A program made the translations under genes and the position numbers. Shown in pieces: positions 6,777 through 14,236 of a DNA stretch of 40,944 bases; position 1 is the first letter of the stretch, and every line of letters starts with the position of its first letter. The notes under the pieces are model-generated. The model saw only the letters and a program-made list of their open reading frames with translations, had not been told where the DNA came from and did not search any database. The DNA is from Alphaproteobacteria bacterium. GTDB taxonomy: Bacteria; Pseudomonadota; Alphaproteobacteria; Ferrovibrionales; Ferrovibrionaceae. The DNA lies in assembly GCA_026126165.1 (NCBI GenBank), contig JAHCJR010000024.1, forward strand, positions 1 to 40,944. The letters are read 5' to 3'.

Positions 6777-8102
6777 TCAGTCCCGCGGCCGGAAGTCGAG
6801 AACGCGCTTCGCCTTGCCAAGCGAGCGTTCGATGCTGCCCGGATCGACGATGGAAGCAGCCGCGCTGACCCCGGCCAGGGCCTTGATGTGTCGTTCCAGA
6901 TCCTGACCGATCGCGGCCTTTTCGCTCTCGCTGGCATTCAGCAGGTCGGCGCGCAGCTCGACCTTTACGGTCAGATGATCGAGCGGTCCCTCCTTGCGCA
7001 GTTCGAGGACGTAATGCGGGGAAAGCCGCGGGTCCCCGAGCAGGATCTCCTCGATCTGCGAGGGGAAGACGTTCACGCCGCGGATGATGAGCATGTCGTC
7101 CGAGCGGCCGGTGATCTTGTCCATGCGGCGGAAGCTGCGCGCGGTGGGCGGCAGCAGGCGCGTCAGGTCGCGCGTGCGGTAGCGGATGATCGGCAGCGCC
7201 TCCTTGGTCAGCGAGGTGAACACCAGCTCGCCGGATTCGCCGTCGGGCTTCACCTCGCCGGTGGCGGGGTCGATGATCTCCGGATAGAAGTAGTCCTCCC
7301 AGATGACCAGGCCATCCTTGGTCTCGATGCACTCGCAGGCCACGCCGGGACCCATGACTTCAGACAGGCCGTAGATGTCGATGGCGTCGAGGCCCATGCG
7401 GCGCTCGATCTCGGCGCGCATCTGGTTGGTCCACGGCTCGGCGCCGAAGATGCCGACGGACAGCGAGCTCTTGGCCGGATCGAGGCCCTGGCGCTCGAAC
7501 TCGTCGGCGATGGCCAGGCTGTAGGAGGGCGTGACCATGATGATGTCCGGCTTGAAGTCCGCGATCAGCTGCACCTGCTTTTCGGTCTGTCCGCCCGACA
7601 TCGGGATGACGGTGCAGCCCAGCCGTTCGGCGCCGTAGTGCGCGCCGAGGCCGCCGGTGAACAGGCCGTAGCCGTAGGCGACATGGACGATGTCGCCGGG
7701 GCGCCCGCCCGCGGCGCGGATGGAACGGGCCATCAGGTCGGACCAGATGTCGATGTCCTTCTGCGTGTAGCCGACCACGGTCGGCTTGCCGGTGGTTCCG
7801 GACGAGGCATGGATACGCACGATCGCCTCGCGCGGCACGGCAAACATGCCGAAGGGATAGTTGCGGCGCAGATCTTCCTTGGTGGTAAAGGGAAAGCGCG
7901 CCAGGTCATCGAGGTGGCGCAACTCGTCGGGATGGACGCCGGCGCGCTCGAAGGACTGCCGATAGTGCGGAACGTTATCGAAGGCGTGGCGCAGGCTCCA
8001 GCGCAGACGCTCGAGCTGCAAAGCGGCGATCTCGTCGCGGCTTGCGATCTCGACCGGATCCAGTTCGGCGCGCGCGGGCGGCCTGGCCCGTTGCTTCGTC
8101 AT
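6777..8102 (-). CDS. paaK: Phenylacetate-CoA ligase (PaaK type)
   Basis: The 441-residue protein is an acyl-adenylate-forming ligase of the PaaK family. The P-loop-like motif SSGTTGKPT lies at residues 100-108, followed by GYGLFTGGLG, the aromatic-pocket region MSGGQTEKQ, YGLSEVMGPG and the hinge region RGVNVFPSQIE. It would activate an aryl acetate or similar acid to its CoA thioester with ATP, in the cytoplasm. Length equals that of characterised PaaK. It overlaps the PaaI thioesterase gene by four bases and sits in the same operon. Phenylacetate is the default substrate, but close relatives act on other aromatic acids. Confidence 0.88.
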   Translation of the reverse strand: MTKQRARPPARAELDPVEIASRDEIAALQLERLRWSLRHAFDNVPHYRQSFERAGVHPDELRHLDDLARFPFTTKEDLRRNYPFGMFAVPREAIVRIHASSGTTGKPTVVGYTQKDIDIWSDLMARSIRAAGGRPGDIVHVAYGYGLFTGGLGAHYGAERLGCTVIPMSGGQTEKQVQLIADFKPDIIMVTPSYSLAIADEFERQGLDPAKSSLSVGIFGAEPWTNQMRAEIERRMGLDAIDIYGLSEVMGPGVACECIETKDGLVIWEDYFYPEIIDPATGEVKPDGESGELVFTSLTKEALPIIRYRTRDLTRLLPPTARSFRRMDKITGRSDDMLIIRGVNVFPSQIEEILLGDPRLSPHYVLELRKEGPLDHLTVKVELRADLLNASESEKAAIGQDLERHIKALAGVSAAASIVDPGSIERSLGKAKRVLDFRPRD

Positions 8103-8563
8103 CCGCCCTCCCTCGCGTCCGCCGGTGCCGCGGGTGCCAGGCCCGGCACCACCTCGCCGCTCAGGCGGTAGGAGTTGCCGCGGAATAGCGCAACCAGGCG
8201 GTCCCGCTGGTCGCTTACCCTGATGTCATAGATGCCGGTGCGGCCGCTGCGCGATACCTCACGCGCCTCCGCGGTCAGCAGGTCGCCGGCGCGCGCGGCG
8301 CTGACGAAGGATATCTGCGCAGTCTGCGCCACCGTGACATGGTTGTAGGAATTGCAGGCATAGGCAAAGGCAGTATCGGCAAGAGTGAAGATCATGCCGC
8401 CATGGCAGATATCGTGTCCGTTCACCATGTCCGGCCCCACCGCCATGCGCATGCGCGCGAGGCCGGGCGCGATTTCGTCCAGGGTGATGCCGAGCGCACG
8501 CGCCGCACGGTCGCGGGCGTACATGCCCTGACCCACCGCTTCGGCGACGGCTTGCGGCGTCAT
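8099..8563 (-). CDS. paaI: PaaI-type hydroxyphenylacetyl-CoA thioesterase
   Basis: This 154-residue hotdog-fold thioesterase carries the PaaI signature NGHDICHGGMIFTLADTAFA around residues 48-67, including the catalytic Asp63 of the LADTAFAYACN segment. PaaI hydrolyses ring-hydroxylated phenylacetyl-CoA esters that would otherwise trap CoA. The longer open frame upstream is only the antisense-phase extension through the isomerase gene; the ATG at 8561-8563 is chosen because it overlaps the stop of that gene by four bases and gives the normal family length. It lies between the isomerase and the CoA ligase, an order common in paa clusters. Confidence 0.9.
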   Translation of the reverse strand: MTPQAVAEAVGQGMYARDRAARALGITLDEIAPGLARMRMAVGPDMVNGHDICHGGMIFTLADTAFAYACNSYNHVTVAQTAQISFVSAARAGDLLTAEAREVSRSGRTGIYDIRVSDQRDRLVALFRGNSYRLSGEVVPGLAPAAPADAREGG

Positions 8564-9351
8564 CGCCCCTCGAAGCGGGCCGGCCGCTTCTCGAGAAAGG
8601 CGCGCACGCCTTCCTGGAAATCGCGCGTGCGCCCGGCCTGGCGCTGCAGGTCGCGCTCGACGCCGAGCTGGCCGGCCAGGTCGTTGCCGGCCGAGCGGTT
8701 GAGCGCATCCTTGATCAGGGAAAGACCCTTGGTCGGCCCGCTGGCCAGCTTGCGGGCCACGCTCATGGCTTCGCCCATGAGCGTGTCGTCGTCGACGCAT
8801 TTCCAGATCAGGCCCCATTCGGCCGCCGTCTCCGCCGGCAGCTTCTCGCCCATCATGGTGAGATAGGCGGCGCGCGCCGAACCTGCGAGACGCGGCAGGA
8901 AGTAGGTCGAACCGGCATCGGGCACCAGGCCGATATTGCAGAAAGCTTGCAGGAACGTGGCCGAGCGCGCGGCGATCACCAGATCGCAGGCCAGCGCCAG
9001 CGACATGCCGGCCCCGGCCGCCGGTCCATTGACCGCGGCGAGAATCGGCTTGGGCAGCCGGCGCATCTCGAGGATCAGCGGGTTGTAGTCGCGTTCCAGC
9101 GCCATGCCGAGATCGGGTCCGTCGGCATCCACATCGCCAAGCCCCGCGGTAAGATCGGCGCCGGCGCAGAAGCCCCGTCCCGCGCCGGTGACGAGCAGGC
9201 AGCGGATCGCGCCGTCGCCGCGCGCCAGTTCCATCACCCGGCGCAGCTCGCCATGCATCTCCGCCGTGAAGGCGTTGAGCCGGTCCGGGCGGTTTAGCGT
9301 CAGGGTCGCGATGCCATCCTGCACGTCCCAAAGGATCGTCTTGAAGTTCAT
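8560..9351 (-). CDS. paaG: Enoyl-CoA hydratase/isomerase, PaaG-like
   Basis: The 263-residue crotonase-fold protein has the oxyanion-hole region FCAGADL at 61-67, NGPAAGAGMSLALACD at 108-123 and GLVPDAGST at 141-149. Asp145 sits where PaaG isomerases place their catalytic Asp; the Glu pair of true hydratases is not obvious. PaaG isomerises the ring-1,2-epoxide of phenylacetyl-CoA to the oxepin form. This gives independent support for an epoxide-type route here. Start at the ATG at 9349-9351. It is 71 bases downstream of the PaaA-family pseudo-subunit gene and overlaps paaI. A general enoyl-CoA hydratase role cannot be excluded. Confidence 0.84.
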   Translation of the reverse strand: MNFKTILWDVQDGIATLTLNRPDRLNAFTAEMHGELRRVMELARGDGAIRCLLVTGAGRGFCAGADLTAGLGDVDADGPDLGMALERDYNPLILEMRRLPKPILAAVNGPAAGAGMSLALACDLVIAARSATFLQAFCNIGLVPDAGSTYFLPRLAGSARAAYLTMMGEKLPAETAAEWGLIWKCVDDDTLMGEAMSVARKLASGPTKGLSLIKDALNRSAGNDLAGQLGVERDLQRQAGRTRDFQEGVRAFLEKRPARFEGR

Positions 9352-9422
9352 CCTGTTCCATCCTCCCAGGCCCCATGGCGCCACATGATACGGGAAACGC
9401 CGCTCTTCGCCACCGCCTGCTG

Positions 9423-10193
9423 TCAGGTGGCAGGCTCTGCCAGGCCGAGCCGGGCGAGCGCGTCCCGCGCGCCTTGGCGCCAGGCGGCGAGCAGGCGCGC
9501 ATTGTCCCGCGCCCGCAGCCGGTAGAGGAGATGGCGCTGTGCCGCACCCGGTTCCTGCCGGCCGAAGCTTGCTGCCACCCGCGGCCACCAGTAATCGACC
9601 GAGGCCTGCGCCCGGCCCGCCCCGCCCGCCACGGCCATGACGGCCGAGAGCGCCTGCTCGCCTTCCGCCGCGTGGGCGCGTTCACGCTCGACGATGGGTG
9701 GCATCATGCGCGCGAGCGGCCCGTAGGAACCCTGCGCCAGGTCGCCAAGCTGCAGGACCGAAGCCTGGCCCATGAGCAGCATCTGTGCCGCCACGTCCTC
9801 CCAGCTTTCCAATGGTGCATGGAAGATGTTGAGGCGGCGGTCGCCGGTCAGTCGGCGCTGCCCGAGATCGGCTTGCCGGGGCAGGCGCGACGACCAGTCG
9901 TACGCGGCGACATAGAGATCGGGGCGGACGCCGAAGCGCTCGAGCAGCGCGAGCCCGGCCCGGGCGTGATCGAACTTTTCCGACACGATCCGCGCCAGCA
10001 CGATGCGTTCGGGCAATCCGGGAGCGCGGTTGATGAAATCGGCGAACCCGGCGGCGCCTGCCAGCTCCGAATCGACAAAGCCGCAGAGCAGGCGGGTCAG
10101 TTCCTGCCTGTAGAGTGGCGGGAGGTCGCCGGTTTCCTCGAAACCGCCGCCGGCCGCCAGCCGGGACAGCCATTCCGTCTCGTCGGGCTGCAT
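9423..10193 (-). CDS. PaaA/PaaC-family protein with a broken metal site
   Basis: The 256-residue protein is a second member of the PaaA_PaaC ferritin-like family. By eye it aligns with the 272-residue subunit at 2076-2894 over most of its length: PPLYRQEL, Glu43 in DSELAG, SEKFDHA at 71-77, WEDVAAQ at 131-137, SYGPLAR at 156-162 and ExxH at 171-174 (ERAH). In helix 2 the metal-ligand Glu of ExxH is Lys73, and the third-helix position is Gly142. One metal site is therefore probably lost, like the non-catalytic partner subunit of the phenylacetyl-CoA epoxidase. It is first in the six-gene operon, with the flavodoxin gene divergent 114 bases away. It may form a heterodimer with the other subunit. 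Confidence 0.78.
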   Translation of the reverse strand: MQPDETEWLSRLAAGGGFEETGDLPPLYRQELTRLLCGFVDSELAGAAGFADFINRAPGLPERIVLARIVSEKFDHARAGLALLERFGVRPDLYVAAYDWSSRLPRQADLGQRRLTGDRRLNIFHAPLESWEDVAAQMLLMGQASVLQLGDLAQGSYGPLARMMPPIVERERAHAAEGEQALSAVMAVAGGAGRAQASVDYWWPRVAASFGRQEPGAAQRHLLYRLRARDNARLLAAWRQGARDALARLGLAEPAT

Positions 10194-10307
10194 GTTCCTC
10201 TCTCGTGCGCTCCGCATCATAGCAGGTCCGGTCCGGTACGCATCCTTGTGGACTTGCATCGGCCGCTCCAGTATCAGACAGGCGCGGGCGGTGGAGAAGG
10301 GCCGCGC

Positions 10308-10757
10308 ATGGCGGAGATCCTGATTCTGGTCGGAACCGAGAGCGGCAATGCCGCCATGGTCGCCGACTGCCTGAAGGACGAGCTTGCGCCGCTCGGGCAT
10401 GAGGTGCGCGTGCTGGAGGACGGCCGCGAGGCCGCGGAGCGGCTGACCGGGACCGGCATCGTGCTGATCTGCACCTCGACCCACGGCTCCGGCGAGTTGC
10501 CGGACAACATCATTCCCCTGCACGAGGCGCTGAGCGGCGCGCGGCCGGACCTGTCGGGACTGCGCTATGGCGTGATCGCGCTGGGCGACCAGACTTACCG
10601 GGACACGTTCTGCAATGCGGGCCGCACGCTCGATGCGCTGTTCGCCGAGCTTGGCGCGCAACGCGTGGGCGAGCGGCTGGAGATCGACGCCTGCACCCAG
10701 CCATTGCCCGACGAGGAGGCGCTCGCATGGGCGAAGGACTGGGTCACGCTCCTGTAA
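10308..10757 (+). CDS. Flavodoxin (MioC-like)
   Basis: This 149-residue protein is a short-chain flavodoxin. The FMN phosphate loop GTESGNA lies at residues 9-15, the isoalloxazine loops are STHGSGELPDN near 57-67 and ALGDQTY near 92-98. It would carry one or two electrons in the cytoplasm. The ATG follows GGAGAAGGG by about seven bases. It is transcribed divergently from the PaaA-family pseudo-subunit gene and ends 12 bases before the stop of livF. In this setting it could link the FprA-type reductase at 618-1903 to the diiron oxygenase; that pairing is inferred from position and chemistry. Confidence 0.88.
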   Translation: MAEILILVGTESGNAAMVADCLKDELAPLGHEVRVLEDGREAAERLTGTGIVLICTSTHGSGELPDNIIPLHEALSGARPDLSGLRYGVIALGDQTYRDTFCNAGRTLDALFAELGAQRVGERLEIDACTQPLPDEEALAWAKDWVTLL

Positions 10758-10769
10758 GCCGAAACTTGC

Positions 10770-11486
10770 TCAGAGGCCGAGATAGCGGTGCTGGATCTGC
10801 TGGTCCGCCATCAGCTCGCGCGACGATCCGGACCAGACATTGCGGCCTTTCTCGATGATGTAATGGCGTTCCGCAATCCGCGTCAGCGCCTGGATGTTCT
10901 TGTCGATCACCAGGATCGCCTGGCCGTCGCGCTTGAGCCGTTCGAGACAGGCCCAGATTTCCTGGCGGATCAGCGGCGCCAGGCCCTCCGTCGCTTCGTC
11001 GAGGATGAGCAGGTGCGGGTTGGTCATCAGCGCGCGGCCGATGGCAAGCATCTGCTGCTCGCCGCCCGAGAGCTGGTTGCCGGCACTCTCCGCCCGTTCG
11101 GCGAGCCGCGGAAACAGTTCGTAGACGCGGCCGATGGTCCAGGGCGAGGCGGCATCGGACCGGTTGGCGGCAGTGGCGACGAGATTCTCCCGCACGGTGA
11201 GATTGGGAAAGACCTGGCGGCCCTCCGGCACCAGTCCGAGGCCGAGCTGCGCCACGCGATAGGAGGGGAGGCCGAGAATTTCCTGTCCGCGAAACCGGAT
11301 CGAGCCGCGCGCGGGGCGCGTCAGGCCCATGATCGAGCGGATGGTGGTGGTCTTGCCCATGCCGTTGCGACCCATGAGCGTCACCATTTCGCCGGCCCCG
11401 ACCTCGAGCGAAATGCCGTGCAGGACCTGGCTGGTCCCGTAACTGGTGTCGATCGCCTCGACGGCGAGCATCGCCTGGTCAGCCAT
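10770..11486 (-). CDS. livF: Branched-chain-type ABC importer ATPase LivF
   Basis: The 238-residue ATPase has Walker A GRNGMGKTT, the Q-loop region GLVPEGRQVFPNLTV, the signature LSGGEQQ and Walker B LLILDEATEGL. The pattern VPEGRQVFPNLTV and the LAPLI segment are typical of LivF rather than LivG. It pairs with LivG to drive uptake through LivHM at the inner membrane. Start taken at the ATG at 11484-11486, overlapping the end of livG. Last gene of the livJHMGF-ordered operon. Liv-type importers next to paaK or box genes often carry aromatic acids rather than amino acids. Confidence 0.93.
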   Translation of the reverse strand: MADQAMLAVEAIDTSYGTSQVLHGISLEVGAGEMVTLMGRNGMGKTTTIRSIMGLTRPARGSIRFRGQEILGLPSYRVAQLGLGLVPEGRQVFPNLTVRENLVATAANRSDAASPWTIGRVYELFPRLAERAESAGNQLSGGEQQMLAIGRALMTNPHLLILDEATEGLAPLIRQEIWACLERLKRDGQAILVIDKNIQALTRIAERHYIIEKGRNVWSGSSRELMADQQIQHRYLGL

Positions 11487-12246
11487 CCGCCGCCTCCGTG
11501 CCCTGGTCGCCGAGATAGGCCCGCCGCACTTCGGGGTTGGCACGAATGGTGTCCGGGTCGCCGGTGGCGATGGCGCGGCCATAGACGAGAACGGTGATGC
11601 GGTCGGCCAGTGCGAAAACCGCATCCATGTCGTGCTCGACCAGGAGGATGGTCAGCCGGCCCTTCAACGCGCGCAGCGTCTCCACCATGCGCGCGGACTC
11701 CTCCGGCCCCATGCCGGCCATCGGTTCGTCGAGCAGCAGCATGGTGGGCTCGGTTGCCAGCGCCATCGCGATCTCGAGTTGGCGGCGCTCGCCATGGCTC
11801 AGATTGGCGGCCCGGGCATCCGCCCGCGCATCGAGGCCGACCTGGCGCAGCGCCGCGCGTGCGGGCTCTTGCAGCCTGCGGTCGGAGGCGACCCGCCGCC
11901 AGAAACGGAAGGAATGCCCCGCATGGGCCTGCACCGCCAGCACGACGTTCTCCGCCACCGTCAGGTCGAGGAAGATCGAGGTTATCTGAAAGGACCGGGC
12001 AAGGCCCTGCAGGGAACGGCGGTGGGTCGGGCGTCGGGTGATGTCAGTGCCCTGGAAACGGATGCGTCCGCTATCCGGGCGGATCTCCCCGGTGAGCTGG
12101 CCGATCAGCGTCGTCTTGCCGGCGCCGTTCGGCCCGATGATGGCGTGCAGCTCCCCCGGCGCTATGTCGAGCGAGACCTGGTCGGTGGCGACGATGCCGC
12201 CGAAGCGCTTGACCAGCCCTTCGATGCGAAGCAGGGGGTCAGCCAC
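11479..12246 (-). CDS. livG: Branched-chain-type ABC importer ATPase LivG
   Basis: The 255-residue ATPase has Walker A GPNGAGKTTL, a LivG-type Q-loop region (LARSFQITSIFLDLTVAEN), the signature LSHGERR and Walker B MLLLDEPMAGMG. The C-terminal VYGRAIATGDPDTIRANPEV block is typical of LivG. It overlaps livM upstream and livF downstream by eight bases each. It works with LivF as the motor of the importer encoded here. Confidence 0.94.
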   Translation of the reverse strand: MADPLLRIEGLVKRFGGIVATDQVSLDIAPGELHAIIGPNGAGKTTLIGQLTGEIRPDSGRIRFQGTDITRRPTHRRSLQGLARSFQITSIFLDLTVAENVVLAVQAHAGHSFRFWRRVASDRRLQEPARAALRQVGLDARADARAANLSHGERRQLEIAMALATEPTMLLLDEPMAGMGPEESARMVETLRALKGRLTILLVEHDMDAVFALADRITVLVYGRAIATGDPDTIRANPEVRRAYLGDQGTEAADG

Positions 12247-13204
12247 GGCGCCGCCCCTCCAGCATGTCGAACAGGCTGCCGATCCCTCCGCGCGCGAACA
12301 GCACGACGAGTATCAGCAGCGGGCCGAAGATGATCTGCCAGTATTCCGTAATGCGCGAGAGCAGATACTCGACCAGCAGGAAGGCAAGCGCGCCGAACAA
12401 CGGGCCGGCGGCGGTTCCCATGCCGCCCAGCACCACCATGACGATGAGATCGCCCGACTGCACCCAGTGCATCATGGCCGGACTGACGAACTCGTTGTGA
12501 TTGGCCATCAGCGCGCCGGAAAGGCCGCAGATCATGCCCGCGATGACGAAGCCGGTGAGGCGATAGCGGTAGGTCGGAAAGCCGATTGCCTGCATGCGCC
12601 GGTCGTTCGACTTCGATCCGCGCAGGACCATGCCGAAGCGCGACTGCACCAGGCGGTGCACGAGATAGAGCGCGCCCACGAGAAGGGCGAGGCAGACATA
12701 GTAGAACACCCGCTTGTCCGACAGGTTGAGCAGGCTGCCGAAACTACTGCGGTTGTAGATGGTGAGGCCGTCATCGCCACCATATTCCTCGAGCCCCACG
12801 CCCATGAAGTAGACCATCTGCGCGAAGGCGAGCGTGATCATGATGAAGTAGACGCCGCGCGTGCGCAGGCAGAGCGCGCCGATCACCAGCGCGAACAGCG
12901 CCGAGATGGCAATGGCGAGCGGCCATTGCAGCCAGCCGGCATGCACCCCGTGGCTCGCCATTATGCCGACCACGTAACCGCCGATGCCGATATACATGGC
13001 ATGACCGAAACTCACCATCCCGCCATAGCCGAGGATGAGGTTGAGGCTGGTGGCGGCAATCGCGTAAATCAGCATGCGCGTGAACAGCGTCACCAGGAAC
13101 GGCGAGGCAAGCAGTTCGGCGAAGAGCGGCAGCAGCGCGAGCAGGACAAGAATGAGCGCCGCGGCGAGATTGCTCGGCGAGGACAGGGAAGCAGGGCGCA
13201 TCAT
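12239..13204 (-). CDS. livM: Branched-chain-type ABC importer permease LivM
   Basis: This is a 321-residue inner-membrane permease with about eight to ten hydrophobic segments. It carries the family pattern SLNLILGYGGMVSFGHAMYIGIGGY near residues 54-78 and a later RRMQAIGFPTYRYRL cytoplasmic loop that contacts the ATPase. It overlaps livH by four bases (ATGA). With LivH it forms the membrane channel of the importer. Confidence 0.94.
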   Translation of the reverse strand: MMRPASLSSPSNLAAALILVLLALLPLFAELLASPFLVTLFTRMLIYAIAATSLNLILGYGGMVSFGHAMYIGIGGYVVGIMASHGVHAGWLQWPLAIAISALFALVIGALCLRTRGVYFIMITLAFAQMVYFMGVGLEEYGGDDGLTIYNRSSFGSLLNLSDKRVFYYVCLALLVGALYLVHRLVQSRFGMVLRGSKSNDRRMQAIGFPTYRYRLTGFVIAGMICGLSGALMANHNEFVSPAMMHWVQSGDLIVMVVLGGMGTAAGPLFGALAFLLVEYLLSRITEYWQIIFGPLLILVVLFARGGIGSLFDMLEGRRRG

Positions 13205-14121
13205 TTGCCCGGCGCGGGGAAAAGGCCCTGTGGCCGCAGCACGAGAATGGCGGCCATGAGCATATAGATCAGCATCGAGGAGATGGCCGGGGCCGCCGTC
13301 GCCGCTGCCGCCCGGTCGAGGAAGAGCCGCAACAGCTCGGGCAGGAACGCACGGCCCACCGTGTCGATCATGCCGACGATGAGAGCCGCGACGAAAGCGC
13401 CCCGGATCGAGCCGATGCCGCCGATCACGATGACGACGAAGGAGAGGATCAGGATATTCTCGCCCATGCCGATCTGGGCGGTGAGGATCGGCGCGGCCAT
13501 CAGGCCGGCCAGCGCCGCCAGCGCCGCGCCGAGACCGAAGACGAGGGTATAGAGCAGCTTGATGTCGATGCCGAGCGCGCCGATCATCTCCCGGTTGGAG
13601 GCGCCGGCGCGGATCAGCATGCCGAGGCGCGTGCGTTGCACCAGCACGTAGAGGAAGACCGCGACCGCGAGACCGACTCCGATGATCGACAGGCGGTAGG
13701 TGGGATAGCGGACGTCGGGCAGGATCTCGACGGACGTGGAAAGGAACTGCGGCAGGGGCAGGGACATGCCGGCCGGCCCCCAGATCAGCCGGACCGCCTC
13801 GTTGAAGAACAGGATCAGGCCGAAGGTGGCGAGAACCTGATCCAGATGGTCCCGGGGATAGAGCGTGCGCAGGCAGATCATCTCGGTGACGATGCCGACC
13901 AGCAGGGTGGCCGGCAGGGCGAGGAGGGCGCCGAGAATGAAACTGTCCGTCCAGCCGGCAAAGGTGGCGGCGAGGAAGGCGCCGATCATGTACATCGAGC
14001 CGTGCGCCAGATTGACCAGGTCCATGATGCCGAAGACAAGGGTCAGGCCCGCCGCCAGCAGGAACAGCAGGAGGCCGAGCTGAAGGCCGTTCAGGGACTG
14101 TTCGAGAATCAGGATGGTCAT
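13201..14121 (-). CDS. livH: Branched-chain-type ABC importer permease LivH
   Basis: The 306-residue permease has the LivH pattern LFLLAAGLTLVFGIMDLVNLAHG near residues 18-40 and IGALGIDIKLLYTLVFGLGA in the second half. About eight membrane segments are visible. The ATG at 14119-14121 is chosen because it puts the usual MTILILEQSLNGLQ start in place. A longer frame to 14211 runs through the intergenic hairpin side and is unlikely to be translated. It lies 115 bases downstream of the binding-protein gene. Confidence 0.93.
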   Translation of the reverse strand: MTILILEQSLNGLQLGLLLFLLAAGLTLVFGIMDLVNLAHGSMYMIGAFLAATFAGWTDSFILGALLALPATLLVGIVTEMICLRTLYPRDHLDQVLATFGLILFFNEAVRLIWGPAGMSLPLPQFLSTSVEILPDVRYPTYRLSIIGVGLAVAVFLYVLVQRTRLGMLIRAGASNREMIGALGIDIKLLYTLVFGLGAALAALAGLMAAPILTAQIGMGENILILSFVVIVIGGIGSIRGAFVAALIVGMIDTVGRAFLPELLRLFLDRAAAATAAPAISSMLIYMLMAAILVLRPQGLFPAPGK

Positions 14122-14194
14122 GCGCTTGGCCGCCGCTCTGGGCTGGATCCGGCAGGAATCATGGGCGCGCCATATGGCCGATGGATGAAAAGGA

Positions 14195-14221
14195 GGCGGC
14201 GGGGGCCACACCCCCGCCGCC
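14195..14221 (-). terminator. Strong hairpin between binding-protein gene and livH
   Basis: An 11-base perfect stem (GGCGGCGGGGG at 14195-14205 with CCCCCGCCGCC at 14211-14221) closes a five-base loop, just after the stop of the binding-protein gene. Read on the minus strand it is followed by TCCTTTTCATCC, a moderate T-rich tail. Position between a solute-binding gene and its permease gene suggests a partial terminator or RNA-stability element that raises the level of the binding protein over the membrane parts. Confidence 0.6.
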
Positions 14222-14236
14222 GCGGCCGACGCCGCC

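Noticed and set aside
5193-8171. Very long plus-strand open frame across the FAD monooxygenase, CoA ligase and thioesterase genes
   Set aside because: It is antisense to three well-supported genes, is Arg/Gly/Asp-rich and has no family pattern; such frames are common in GC-rich DNA.
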